A DNA stretch of 53,558 nt from Paludibacteraceae bacterium (GTDB taxonomy: Bacteria; Bacteroidota; Bacteroidia; Bacteroidales; Paludibacteraceae), in NCBI GenBank assembly GCA_905233375.1, contig CAJOEJ010000021.1, positions 1 through 53,558 of the forward strand, read 5' to 3'. The notes under the pieces were generated by a model. The model made no database searches. It was not told the origin of the DNA and saw only the letters and a list, made by a program, of their open reading frames with translations. Position numbers and translations under genes: made by a program. Shown here one piece after another: positions 16,110-25,082 of the stretch; positions within the stretch are counted from its first letter, which is position 1; each line of letters starts with the position of its first letter.

Positions 16110-16140
16110 TTGCATGAGTCATATTTTTTTTGTACCTTTG
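16110..16140 (+). promoter_or_regulatory. Promoter of the second ATPase gene
   Basis: TTG at 16110-16112, 20-nt gap holding T8, then TACCTTTG at 16133-16140. The gene start at 16166 leaves a leader of about 20 nt. Confidence 0.85.
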
Positions 16141-16165
16141 CAGCCGAATTTACACAATCAATCGT

Positions 16166-17596
16166 ATGGATGGGATCTATGGACGGAAGAAGGAACTGGA
16201 ACGGATGGAAGCATATTACCACTCCGGGAAAGCTGAGTTTGTGGCATTATATGGTCGTAGACGAGTAGGTAAGACGTTCCTCGTAGATGAGTTCTTCAAT
16301 CATCAGTACAGCTTTACAGTCACAGGCGTGATAGACGGTAAACGCTCCGAACAGATGGCAGCATTCATGCATGGTTTGCGCGATATCGGCTATACAGGAA
16401 CGACTCCAAAGACATGGATGGATGCGTTCTATGAGCTGTCGGTGCTGCTGGAGAAGAATATGAAGTCAGGTGAGCGTTGCGTGCTGTTCATCGATGAACT
16501 GCCATGCTTCGATACGCCCAAAGCGGGGTTTGTGCGTGCCTTTGGACATTTCTGGAACAGTTGGGGTCAGCGCCACAAAGAGGTGATGCTGGTGGTATGC
16601 GGCAGTGCGACGACATGGATGATAGAGAACCTGATTGACAATCATGGAGGTTTACACGACCGGATAACGCGTGAGATGCACTTGCGTCCGTTTAACTTAT
16701 GCGAGACGGAGCAGATGTTAAGAGCGATGGATATAGTGTGGGACCGGTTGGCTATCATGCAGTATTACATGGTTGTGGGTGGGGTGCCGTATTACCTGAG
16801 TCTTGTGGAGCAAGGTGAAAGTGTGAACCAAGCGATAGACAGGTTGTTCTTTGCGGAAAATGCACCGCTGAAACGAGAGTATGAACGGTTGTTTGCATCG
16901 TTATTCCGTAAGCCGGAGCCGTATCTTGAGATACTACGTGTGCTGTCGCAGCAACGGATGGGTGTGACGCGAGAGGAGATAGCGAAAGCAGCGGGAGTGC
17001 CTGAGAACGGCCATTTGACGGAATACCTGAAGAGTTTGGAGAAATGCGATTTTGTGCGGTATTACTTCATCAAAAACAAGAAGATAAAGAAGACGGACGG
17101 GTTGTACCAGTTGACGGATCTGTTTGTGATTTTCTACAACACATACATGACGAAGCCAATAACGGATGCACACTACTGGAGCGTTCATAACCATACACCG
17201 CTGCTGAACAACTGGTATGGGTTGAGTTTTGAACGGGTATGTATGGCGCACATTCCGCAGATCAAGCATGCGCTGGGGATCGACAGGATAGGAGTAGAAT
17301 ATTATTCGTGGAGGAGCAAGGAGAGTGCGGAAGGAGCGCAAGTGGACTTGCTGCTGGAAAGAGCGGACAGAATCATCAATCTATGCGAGATGAAATACAG
17401 CAAGGGTCTGTACACATTGGACAAGGACGAGGACTTGAACATGCGGACGCGGATGGAGGATTTTACGCGAGAGACGGAGACGAAATACGGAGTGATGCCG
17501 GTGCTGGTGTGTACATACGGATTGAAGCGGAACATGTACTCCGGAGGAATACAACAGCAAGTAACGATGGACAACTTGTTTAAGGATGTGGAGTAG
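16166..17596 (+). CDS. AAA+ ATPase of the archaeal ATPase_2 type with C-terminal DUF234-like domain
   Basis: 476 residues from ATG 16166; a longer in-frame start at 16130 would lie inside the promoter. Walker A is GRRRVGKT, Walker B CVLFIDELPCF, followed by the sensor-like VVCGSATTWM. The C-terminal part has a winged-helix region (VTREEIAKAAGVPENGHLTEYL) and QVDLLLERADRIINLCEMKYSKG, a pattern of the PD-(D/E)XK nuclease fold seen in DUF234. Function of the family is unclear; roles in toxin-antitoxin or DNA processing have been proposed. It has its own promoter inside the biosynthetic cluster and so may be an insertion. Confidence 0.85.
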   Translation: MDGIYGRKKELERMEAYYHSGKAEFVALYGRRRVGKTFLVDEFFNHQYSFTVTGVIDGKRSEQMAAFMHGLRDIGYTGTTPKTWMDAFYELSVLLEKNMKSGERCVLFIDELPCFDTPKAGFVRAFGHFWNSWGQRHKEVMLVVCGSATTWMIENLIDNHGGLHDRITREMHLRPFNLCETEQMLRAMDIVWDRLAIMQYYMVVGGVPYYLSLVEQGESVNQAIDRLFFAENAPLKREYERLFASLFRKPEPYLEILRVLSQQRMGVTREEIAKAAGVPENGHLTEYLKSLEKCDFVRYYFIKNKKIKKTDGLYQLTDLFVIFYNTYMTKPITDAHYWSVHNHTPLLNNWYGLSFERVCMAHIPQIKHALGIDRIGVEYYSWRSKESAEGAQVDLLLERADRIINLCEMKYSKGLYTLDKDEDLNMRTRMEDFTRETETKYGVMPVLVCTYGLKRNMYSGGIQQQVTMDNLFKDVE

Positions 17597-17612
17597 AAGA
17601 ATCTGAGATAAG

Positions 17613-17663
17613 TTTCCTAAAATCAAGGAAGGAAATTTTAAAAGTTTCCATAGTTTTAGGAAA
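17613..17663 (+). promoter_or_regulatory. 10-bp inverted repeat ahead of ACP2
   Basis: TTTCCTAAAA (17613-17622) and TTTTAGGAAA (17654-17663) are perfect complements around a 31-nt loop in the 104-bp gap between ATPase and ACP2. It could be a weak attenuator or mRNA stability element; no promoter is visible here. Confidence 0.5.
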
Positions 17664-17700
17664 AAAGGAGGATGGTTAAAAATCTCTAATTTAAAAAAAT

Positions 17701-17940
17701 ATGACAAAGCAAGAAATTCAAGAGAAGGTAAATGCTTTTTTGATTGATCGTCTGGAGTACGAGCCAAGCGCGATTAAACCCGAAGCAGAACTCAAACGTG
17801 ATCTCGGCATGACATCGCTGGATGCCGTAGAGACTGCCATTTTTATCAAGCGCACCTTCGGCTTTCAGCCTGAGCGAGGCGCTGTAAAAATGCTCGTCTC
17901 TATCCAAGATCTGTACGATTATATAGAAAAGAATCTATAA
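17701..17940 (+). CDS. Acyl carrier protein (ACP2)
   Basis: 79 residues. LKRDLGMTSLDAVETAIFI at 31-49 has the attachment Ser39, at the same position as in ACP1. Helix II is less acidic and the protein more basic near 50-57 than ACP1, so the two carriers may be used by different enzymes, as ApeE and ApeF are in aryl-polyene clusters. 7 nt before the DUF3737 gene. Confidence 0.9.
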   Translation: MTKQEIQEKVNAFLIDRLEYEPSAIKPEAELKRDLGMTSLDAVETAIFIKRTFGFQPERGAVKMLVSIQDLYDYIEKNL

Positions 17941-17947
17941 CTCGAGA

Positions 17948-18733
17948 ATGAATATCATTCAAAATCAATATTTCGACGGCGAACGTCCTCTCTATGAGAG
18001 TTGCGATGTGCGGCTGGAACGCGTGCGAATAGGCGAAGGCGAGTCCGGATTAAAGGAATCGCGGCGTATCGAAGCTGTTGATTGCGAGTTTGAAGGCATG
18101 TATGTTATCTGGGAATGTGAAGATGTCACATGCCGCAATTGCCATTTCGCAGCCTCCGACAGAGCACCGCTTTGGTATAATCGCAATCTGCGGATGTGTG
18201 ATTGCCTGATAGATGCGCCGAAAGCCTTTCGGGAGGTCGATAAACTGACCCTCGAACGCCTCCAAATTTCGGATGGTGCCGAGACTTTCTGGTACTGCCG
18301 AAACGGACAAATCTCTGACTTCAAAATGGAGAACGGTCTATATGCCTTTATGCATGCGAATCAATTCAAAATCAGAAATATCCAATTGCAAGGCAAATAC
18401 ATCTTCCAGTACGCTAAAAACATCGAGATCCATAATGCGATTTTTGATACCAAAGATGCTTTTTGGGAGAGCGAAAACTGCACAGTCTATGACTCTGAGA
18501 TTAAAGGAGAGTACCTCGGCTGGTACTCCCGCAATCTCCGCCTTGTCCGCTGCCGCATCTCCGGTACGCAGCCGCTATGTTATTGCCAGAACCTCATCCT
18601 CGAAGACTGCACCTTTGCCCCCGATGCCGATTTGGCTTTTGAGAAATCCTCTGTGCAAGCGACAGTCGTCGGTTCAATCACATCTGTAAAAAATCCGCTT
18701 CCCGGCTCGGTCATCAAACAGATACCATGTTAG
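17948..18733 (+). CDS. DUF3737 family protein (parallel beta-helix-like)
   Basis: 261 residues with the DUF3737 signatures throughout: FDGERPLYES, GESGLKES, APLWYNRNL, PKAFREVDKL, AETFWYCRN, KDAFWESEN, KGEYLGWYSRNL and SVKNPLPGSV. The regular repeats of about 20 residues suggest a right-handed beta-helix. The family has no known function. It follows ACP2 by 7 nt and is the last gene of the cluster, so a role in processing or presenting the product is possible, but the family also occurs alone in many gut bacteria. Confidence 0.85.
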   Translation: MNIIQNQYFDGERPLYESCDVRLERVRIGEGESGLKESRRIEAVDCEFEGMYVIWECEDVTCRNCHFAASDRAPLWYNRNLRMCDCLIDAPKAFREVDKLTLERLQISDGAETFWYCRNGQISDFKMENGLYAFMHANQFKIRNIQLQGKYIFQYAKNIEIHNAIFDTKDAFWESENCTVYDSEIKGEYLGWYSRNLRLVRCRISGTQPLCYCQNLILEDCTFAPDADLAFEKSSVQATVVGSITSVKNPLPGSVIKQIPC

Positions 18734-18767
18734 AAATTATCTATTTGGTGACAGCCGGTAGCAACAA

Positions 18768-20525
18768 CTAATCCTTCCCCTCGTATCCCGGTTTTGTCTT
18801 GAACCAATTCATACGAATCAGTTTGTCGGACAAGGAGCGGCGCAACGGATAAAGGGTGTCTCTATCCGCTACGTTGGTATCCCGCAAGTCTCGTCCGAAA
18901 CCTTTCCAGAAGTAGGATTTTTGTCCGATGAAACCGAGAATAGTCGGAAATATATCCACTTGCTCCGCGTGCTCAATGACACACAAAGAATCAACATCCG
19001 GCGAAACGATGATCAGCGGACACATCGCCTGCCCCGTACCGAACGGAAGATGCGCCTTCAGACCGTAATCACGCACCTCATCACTCATGTTACAGTTGAA
19101 GATACGGTGATCCCCGGTGATAGCGATAGTGCTGTTACGCATGACCTGCGCCGTATCCGCCCAGGCAAGGAATCTGCCTACATGGCGGTCCGTGAAATGC
19201 GCTGTTTGCATATAACTCCGGATAATAGGCGGCACGCTATCGGGAATACTGACCTCTCTATCCGGCGAACTGTCAAACGGCAGGTGACCGTTGATCGAGA
19301 TACCCATCCCGCAAGACGGCACGGACAATGTGGATATCGTCTCTATCAGCCTGTCTATCATCGTGCTGTCTGTCCATTCGAAAATATTGTCCGTGTCCGG
19401 TTCTACCAAATCCCGGTAGCCGTAGGCAGGGGTCATTGTGCGTTGGTTCCATACATTGCGGCAGGGGTTGACTACTGCACTATAGGGGAAGAAATGGGCA
19501 ATATTGGGATAGGTGCAATAGGCATAATCGTTACAAGCAATTCCCTCCAGCGTGGGAAACAGTCCCGTGTTAACGATGAGTTGTCCGTCTCCCGACATAC
19601 CATACTGAATCTGCGATTTCACATCCTTGACAAAAAACACCGGATGAGAGTTGATATACGCGCTCATGGCGGGACATATCGGATCGCCGGAAGCATCTAC
19701 CGCCTCCAAGACCCATGACTCGAAACTCTCCAAAAGTAGTATGACGAGGTTTCCCCGCAGCGGAGCAGGTTCGGCATAGGGCTGCAGGAGAGTGGATAAC
19801 TCTGCTTTTTCTTCCTCCGTCAGTTCCATAGGGGTAGTCCGCGAGGCGTATGACCGGATCACATCTGACATCATAAACACCGGATAGGCTAATACGGAAC
19901 GGTGGTGGATATAGTGGGTGGCTTTACGTTCACTCGCGCTTGTATCAACAAAAAACTCCTGCGGTACACTGCACGGGTTAACCCATTCCCATGTAAAAGG
20001 AGCTCCGTTGATGTATGGGCGGTGATAGTGCCAGCGAAGGAACGAACCAGTAAAACTGGTACACAAACCAACTACCACAACGATCAGCACTTCCCACCAG
20101 CGGAAAGGAGCCGCTTTCCAGAGATAACATACCGCTGCTATGCAGGTCAGGAGCGGAAAGAGCAGCAAAGACAGATCCACATAAGGGAGGAGACTCCGCC
20201 AGAATCCATCCATGTTTCCCATGAGGGTAAAGAGATGCCAGGTGATAAAAAGATGGTTTACCCGATAATAGAGAATCTGGGCGATGAGCCATACATCGGT
20301 GATACCGAGCAACACAAAGACAGGCCATCTCTTCGACGTAAAGACAACGGGTAGCGCCAGCAGGATAGCCGCAGCCCATTTGCTGATTTTATTCGCCGGT
20401 GATATATACAGACCCGTATCCACCACCGCATCGAACAAAAAGCATTTGGCAGCCAGCAGACCTACCACCAGCAAGAAACGAAGCCAAGCTCCAAAAGAGG
20501 CATTATTCAGGATACGATTATACAT
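18768..20525 (-). CDS. LTA-synthase-like sulfatase-fold transferase
   Basis: 585 residues: five or so N-terminal membrane helices (1-165), then an extracytoplasmic sulfatase-fold domain. NLVILLLESFESW carries the first metal-binding acid; QYGMSGDGQLIVNTG contains the probable nucleophile; ITGDHR and the later metal-binding residues follow. This architecture is that of lipoteichoic acid synthase, phosphoethanolamine transferases and OpgB-type enzymes, which move phosphoglycerol or phosphoethanolamine from phospholipids to glycans. Beside a surface polysaccharide locus it probably decorates a glycan or lipid A. Divergent from the next gene, convergent with DUF3737. Confidence 0.82.
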   Translation of the reverse strand: MYNRILNNASFGAWLRFLLVVGLLAAKCFLFDAVVDTGLYISPANKISKWAAAILLALPVVFTSKRWPVFVLLGITDVWLIAQILYYRVNHLFITWHLFTLMGNMDGFWRSLLPYVDLSLLLFPLLTCIAAVCYLWKAAPFRWWEVLIVVVVGLCTSFTGSFLRWHYHRPYINGAPFTWEWVNPCSVPQEFFVDTSASERKATHYIHHRSVLAYPVFMMSDVIRSYASRTTPMELTEEEKAELSTLLQPYAEPAPLRGNLVILLLESFESWVLEAVDASGDPICPAMSAYINSHPVFFVKDVKSQIQYGMSGDGQLIVNTGLFPTLEGIACNDYAYCTYPNIAHFFPYSAVVNPCRNVWNQRTMTPAYGYRDLVEPDTDNIFEWTDSTMIDRLIETISTLSVPSCGMGISINGHLPFDSSPDREVSIPDSVPPIIRSYMQTAHFTDRHVGRFLAWADTAQVMRNSTIAITGDHRIFNCNMSDEVRDYGLKAHLPFGTGQAMCPLIIVSPDVDSLCVIEHAEQVDIFPTILGFIGQKSYFWKGFGRDLRDTNVADRDTLYPLRRSLSDKLIRMNWFKTKPGYEGKD

Positions 20526-20545
20526 AAATAACTCAAATTAGGCTG

Positions 20546-20576
20546 CAAAATTACGAAATTTATTTGAATTACACAA
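20546..20576 (-). promoter_or_regulatory. Promoter of the sulfatase-fold gene
   Basis: On the minus strand, TTG (complement of 20574-20576), a 20-nt gap, TAATTTTG (complement of 20546-20553). Its -33 box is only 7 bp from that of the divergent promoter. Confidence 0.85.
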
Positions 20577-20583
20577 AAAAAAA

Positions 20584-20614
20584 TTGCATATCTCAAAAAA
20601 AAGCAGTAACTTTG
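20584..20614 (+). promoter_or_regulatory. Promoter of the polysaccharide locus
   Basis: TTG 20584-20586, 20-nt gap holding A8, TAACTTTG 20607-20614. Drives 20641 onward. Confidence 0.85.
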
Positions 20615-20640
20615 CGCACTTTTTATTAGGATAACAAAGA

Positions 20641-21657
20641 ATGACTTTACAAAAGGGATATATAAATGGTGTAGATTTGGCTCGAATAATCGGAGCAATA
20701 GGTATTGTGATTTTTCACTTTACTTGCCATTGTGATTTCTTGCGCCCCTACTTCTATGAAACTGCCAATTTTCCGTATGGTCAGTTATGGGTAGCCATGT
20801 TTTTCGCTATGTCCGGCGCTTGCATTGTCCGCTCCAATACAGATACTTCTATTTGGAAGTTCTATAAAAAACGCTGGCTGAGTATTTTTCCTCTCTTCTT
20901 TTTGGCATACGTTACGGTTTTTGCAGTTCATATGCTGATATATGGAGTTTGGTGGAAAAATATCAGTTTGCGGACTATTCCGTTGAGCCTTATAGGAATG
21001 GACTCCTATTTTTACTATATACAGCCGACCTTTTCGGTTATTGGAGAGTGGTTTATCGGTGCGCTGATATGTTGCTATTTACTATATCCTCTGCTACGTT
21101 GGCTGCTTAAGACAATACCATTCACGACAGAAACAATATTAATCATCGGCTGTTGCTTTATTCCGTACTTAACATGGTTTGATGTCGAACCTTGGCATAA
21201 TATTTGGGTGTGTACCGCTATTTTTTATTCAGGCATGTTGCTTGCTCAATTTCCGCAGGTGTTTACATCCAAATATGCTTTTGTCTCTGCAATAGTAGTG
21301 GCTGCTTTATTGTTATGTGTGCCATTGCCGTTTAAACACATTGCTTCCTTTAGAGAAATTATCTATCCGTCATTGGGAGGTATTGCTGTTTTTATTTCAA
21401 TAGTGCATATAGGGCGCTTGATAGAAAACAGGGTAAAGAATAATCACACCCTTCCGTATTTGGGAAAACTATCGTACCCTATATTTCTTTTACAGCATAT
21501 AATCATTATGGATTTATTATCCAAATTGACTCCGTTTTCTGTTGTAGGAGCAATAGGCGTGTTGTTATTGGATGTATTTTTAACTCTGCTATTTTCGGAT
21601 CTAATATTGTCTGCGTATGAAGCAATCGTTTCCAAAAGTAAGTGTCATCATGCCTAA
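20641..21657 (+). CDS. Acyltransferase 3 family membrane protein
   Basis: 338 residues, about ten membrane helices. NGVDLARIIGAIGIVIFHFTCH near 9-30 is the family opening with the conserved Arg and the catalytic His of FHF. FFAMSGACIVRS matches the F-x-SG-F motif region. It would O-acetylate or succinylate a sugar during surface polysaccharide assembly. The 3' end overlaps the next glycosyltransferase gene by 41 nt, so the two are co-translated. Confidence 0.85.
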   Translation: MTLQKGYINGVDLARIIGAIGIVIFHFTCHCDFLRPYFYETANFPYGQLWVAMFFAMSGACIVRSNTDTSIWKFYKKRWLSIFPLFFLAYVTVFAVHMLIYGVWWKNISLRTIPLSLIGMDSYFYYIQPTFSVIGEWFIGALICCYLLYPLLRWLLKTIPFTTETILIIGCCFIPYLTWFDVEPWHNIWVCTAIFYSGMLLAQFPQVFTSKYAFVSAIVVAALLLCVPLPFKHIASFREIIYPSLGGIAVFISIVHIGRLIENRVKNNHTLPYLGKLSYPIFLLQHIIIMDLLSKLTPFSVVGAIGVLLLDVFLTLLFSDLILSAYEAIVSKSKCHHA

Positions 21658-22537
21658 TTACAACCACGCCCCTTATCTCAAGGAGCGGATGGACAGTATC
21701 CTGGCGCAGGACTACCCTGCGTTTGAGGTGATTCTTCTGGATGATGCGTCCACGGACGATAGTGCGACCATCCTCAGCGGGTACGCCAAGCATCCGAAGG
21801 TAAAAGCGTTCCTGCGCTCGGAGACCAATTCGGGCAACACGTTCCTCCAATGGCAACGCGGACTGAAAGAGGCGACGGGTGACTATGTATGGATTGCGGA
21901 GAGTGACGATATAGCTGCTCCCACGTTGCTGTCCACTCTCGTTGAAGCTCTTGAGCAGAAACATGCGACCTTGGCGTTCTGTCACAGCCAGTGGATCGAT
22001 GCGTCGGGTACACCTGTTGCACGCAAGCGTGACCCTCGATGGCGGCGGGATTTCTCCATGCCGGGGGACACGTTCATCCGCCGTTACCTGTTGGGGTACT
22101 GCACTATCTGCAACGCCTCCGCGGTGGTGTTCCGCCGCGACGCAGCCGAGACGGTTGATATGACCCAGGTAGCGCAGTTCACCGCCAGCGGCGACCGTCT
22201 GTTCTGGATCCGGATGGCATTGCAGGGTCGTGTGGCATACGTGGCGCAAGCGCTCAATCAGTTCCGCCAGCACAACAACAAGGTATCGGGAGGAGCGGAA
22301 TACATGGGACTTAACATCGTGCAGGATCATGATATATACTGTCTGGTTACACCGCCGATGAACCTTACCGGCAATGAGAAACGCTGGATATACGGCTATC
22401 ACTGGAAAGCGATGAACCGCCCTACCGTCTCGGAGCAAGGACGGCAGAACGCCCTCGCCGCCTGGAGCCAGGAACCCGAATTCGGACGTCTGTCCTTCCT
22501 TTTCTATCTTCTCCACAGAGCCAAAGAGAGATGCTGA
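21617..22537 (+). CDS. Family 2 glycosyltransferase
   Basis: 306 residues. The GT-A opening VSVIMPNYNHAPYLKERMDSILAQDYPAFEVILLDDASTD is typical of GT2. ESDD near residue 95 is the DxD-type metal and nucleotide-sugar site. A putative acceptor-binding region with ASGDRLFW follows. Cytoplasmic, adds one sugar of the repeat unit; the sugar cannot be predicted. The codon usage here is markedly more GC-rich than in the preceding acyltransferase gene, so the locus may be assembled from different sources. Confidence 0.88.
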   Translation: MKQSFPKVSVIMPNYNHAPYLKERMDSILAQDYPAFEVILLDDASTDDSATILSGYAKHPKVKAFLRSETNSGNTFLQWQRGLKEATGDYVWIAESDDIAAPTLLSTLVEALEQKHATLAFCHSQWIDASGTPVARKRDPRWRRDFSMPGDTFIRRYLLGYCTICNASAVVFRRDAAETVDMTQVAQFTASGDRLFWIRMALQGRVAYVAQALNQFRQHNNKVSGGAEYMGLNIVQDHDIYCLVTPPMNLTGNEKRWIYGYHWKAMNRPTVSEQGRQNALAAWSQEPEFGRLSFLFYLLHRAKERC

Positions 22538-23928
22538 CCTATCTGCTGAACATAGGCTTCGCCATCGCAGCTACGGTGCTGTACATCCACGCGCCGTGGA
22601 CTTACAGTTACGACTACTGCGTCATGCTGATGTCGGTGTTCATCGCGCAGAACGTGCTCTTTTTTGCTACCAACAAGCGACAGCACTGGTTGGGCTTTGA
22701 GTTCTTCTTCGCCCTCTCGTTCTTTCTCGTCAATTTCGTTTATCCCGTCTTCTACGCGCCGACGGAACGTATCTACTGGTCATTTTTCAGTTTCTCGTTC
22801 AACGACAACTACGTCACGCGAGCCACGGCGCTGGCTTATTTCGGCTATGCGTGGTATATGCTCGGTGCGGCCCGTATCCTGCAACTGAAACGGGAAGAAC
22901 CATCCGAGCCCGCCTTCACCATCTCCATGCGGCAGTACCTGTGGTTCTTCGGCATCACGATGGCGGCATGGATGTTATTCATTGCCACAGGCGGACTGGC
23001 GGCTTTGCAGAGCGTCTATGCTGAAGGAGCCAACCTGCGCGCAGTAGGCATATACAGCTATTTCAACAATATCTTCACCATCGGCTGTTACCTGATGGCT
23101 ATCTTCATCTTCCGTCTGCCCAAGCAGAAATGGTGGTTTTACCTGCTGGTTATTGCCAGTTTTATGCTTATCCTGTTGTCGGCAGGCAGCCGCCAGATGG
23201 CAGTCGCCCTGGCGCTTATCCTCGTTGTCGGATTCAGCATGTATGTCTATCATCTCAAATGGTGGCAGGTGGCTGCGGTGGTAGCAGGCGGTTCACTTGC
23301 CCTTTTCCTCGTCATGACCCTGCGCAAAGAAGGGTTGGATACAGGCGCATGGCAAGCCAAACTGGCACATACCAAACTACAGGAGTTTTGGGATATATAC
23401 GAAGACCTTATCGTCAATGACGTCAATCTCTTCCGTCTGTTCGGTTGGGCGCAGGAAAACGATCTTACATGGTTCACCGGCATGTCACTGGATCTCAGTT
23501 CGCCTGTTCCCGGTCTTGCGGGATATATCATTGAGCACTCCGACCTTCCTCCGCAGATGCTACACGGCGGAGACCTGCCGTCTTACTTGTTCCTGGGACC
23601 GGATGCCACTTGGGGAACCGGTACGAACATGGTCGGCGAAGCCTACCGTTCGTTCGGTATCATCGGTACTGCGATAGCGATGTTCCTCATTGGTCTGTGG
23701 GTGAAGGAGAGTTACTACCGTGCCGCCAACAGTGTCTATTGGTATCTGATGTATTTCCTTTTAGTCGGTCACGCCCTCATCTATCCGCGTGCCCCGCTCC
23801 TCTTCGACCCGCGTCTGGTCACATGGAGCCTGTTGCTTCTGGCGATCATTATGGGCATCACCAGCCACCAGAACCAAATTGTCCAATGGCTCAACAGCCT
23901 TGGTCAGAGAAAGGAGGAAACGCAATGA
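22531..23928 (+). CDS. Wzy-like polysaccharide polymerase
   Basis: 465 residues with about 11-12 membrane helices and one large outside loop (about 265-390) that contains WGTGTNMVGEAYRSFGIIG. This pattern is seen in O-antigen and capsule polymerases of the OUS/Wzy group. It would join repeat units on undecaprenyl diphosphate at the outer face of the inner membrane. No flippase or initiating glycosyl-phosphate transferase is present in the window, so the pathway must borrow these from elsewhere. Overlaps both neighbours by a few bases. Confidence 0.75.
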   Translation: MLTYLLNIGFAIAATVLYIHAPWTYSYDYCVMLMSVFIAQNVLFFATNKRQHWLGFEFFFALSFFLVNFVYPVFYAPTERIYWSFFSFSFNDNYVTRATALAYFGYAWYMLGAARILQLKREEPSEPAFTISMRQYLWFFGITMAAWMLFIATGGLAALQSVYAEGANLRAVGIYSYFNNIFTIGCYLMAIFIFRLPKQKWWFYLLVIASFMLILLSAGSRQMAVALALILVVGFSMYVYHLKWWQVAAVVAGGSLALFLVMTLRKEGLDTGAWQAKLAHTKLQEFWDIYEDLIVNDVNLFRLFGWAQENDLTWFTGMSLDLSSPVPGLAGYIIEHSDLPPQMLHGGDLPSYLFLGPDATWGTGTNMVGEAYRSFGIIGTAIAMFLIGLWVKESYYRAANSVYWYLMYFLLVGHALIYPRAPLLFDPRLVTWSLLLLAIIMGITSHQNQIVQWLNSLGQRKEETQ

Positions 23929-25082
23929 ACATCCTTTATTGCATTCCTTCGCTCTACAATGCCGGAGGCATGGAGCGTGTGCTGACCCAGAAAGTGAACT
24001 GGCTGGCGACACACACACAACACCAATACACCATCCTTACGACCGAGCGCGTACCGGAAGGAGGTCCGCCGGTTTGCTTCCCTTTGAACCCGCGCGTGCA
24101 GGTGGCACACCTGCATATTGATTTCAATGCGGACTATACCAAACCGCTATGGTCCAAATGGTTCGGACACATGCGGCGTATGCGCACCTACCGGAAGGCG
24201 CTGACGGACTATATCCGCACACACCATATTGACCTTTGCATCTCCCTTTGCGGCAAAGAAATAGCCTTCCTGCGTCATCTACCCTGCCGCACGATCGCCG
24301 AACTGCATTTTGCCAAGAACCAGAGGCAGCAGTTATTGATGGCTAATCATAGCGGATGGTTCTGGTCGCTGTTGGGACGTATCCGCACATGGCAGTTGGT
24401 GCGTGCTGTAAAACCGTTGGAGCGACTCGTAGTGCTGACGGAGACGGACAAGAGCGACTGGCAGCAGGCAGGCTGTACCAATGTGGTAGTCATCCCTAAT
24501 CCCTGTGCGATAAAAGACAAAGGGACAAGGGACAATGCACAAAGAAGCAAGACAGTTTTGGCTGTGGGAAGGTTGCATGAGCAGAAAGGATTTGACTTGT
24601 TGCTGCAAGCTTGGAAGGATGTGCAAAGGGACAAGGTACAAGGTACAAAGGGATGGAAATTTCGGATTGTGGGTGAAGGTCCCAAACGGGCGGCATTGGA
24701 GACGCAGATGAAGGAGTTGGGGTTGGGCAACGTGGAACTGGCAGGTTGTTCGACGGATATGCAGAACGAGTACTCATCGGCTTCGCTCTTTGTGCTCAGT
24801 TCCCGCTATGAAGGGCTGCCGTTAGCACTTATCGAAGCTATGTGGTGCGGCGTGCCGTGTGTCGCATTCGACTGCCCGCAAGGACCGGCGGAACTGTTAG
24901 CCGACGGGCGGGGATGGCTCGTTTCCAACGGAGATATTCGTGCATTAAGCACACAGATAGCATACGTAATGAACCATCCCGACGAAGCGGCGGTGCGTGC
25001 CGGCAAAGCGCAAGATTATGCCCAAGCCACCTACAGCGAAGCAGTCATCATGCCGCTGTGGATCCAATTGATAGAACCATGA
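23925..25082 (+). CDS. Family 4 glycosyltransferase (with two in-frame heptamer tracts)
   Basis: 385 residues from ATG 23925, which overlaps the polymerase stop (ATGA); the longer open frame upstream is not needed. The N-terminal MNILYCIPSLYNAGGMERV and the C-terminal SSRYEGLPLALIEAMWCGVPCVAFDCPQGP with the EX7E pattern are GT4 hallmarks. GRLHEQKGFDLLLQAW is the usual donor-domain start. Two loops are encoded by GGGACAA-type heptamers (24516-24543, 24622-24649), giving KDKGTRDNAQ and QRDKVQGTKG on the protein surface. Confidence 0.9.
   Translation: MNILYCIPSLYNAGGMERVLTQKVNWLATHTQHQYTILTTERVPEGGPPVCFPLNPRVQVAHLHIDFNADYTKPLWSKWFGHMRRMRTYRKALTDYIRTHHIDLCISLCGKEIAFLRHLPCRTIAELHFAKNQRQQLLMANHSGWFWSLLGRIRTWQLVRAVKPLERLVVLTETDKSDWQQAGCTNVVVIPNPCAIKDKGTRDNAQRSKTVLAVGRLHEQKGFDLLLQAWKDVQRDKVQGTKGWKFRIVGEGPKRAALETQMKELGLGNVELAGCSTDMQNEYSSASLFVLSSRYEGLPLALIEAMWCGVPCVAFDCPQGPAELLADGRGWLVSNGDIRALSTQIAYVMNHPDEAAVRAGKAQDYAQATYSEAVIMPLWIQLIEP
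24516..24649 (+). repeat. Two GGGACAA-type heptamer tracts inside a GT4 gene
   Basis: 24516-24543: GACAAAG, GGACAAG, GGACAAT, GCACAAA. 24622-24649: TGCAAAG, GGACAAG, GTACAAG, GTACAAA. Both in sense orientation and in frame, in loops either side of the GRLHEQKGF block. Confidence 0.85.

Noticed and set aside
23610..25082. Longer start for the GT4 gene at 23610
   Set aside because: The extra N-terminus overlaps the polymerase gene and has no homology pattern; ATG 23925 overlaps the upstream stop and begins with the GT4 motif.
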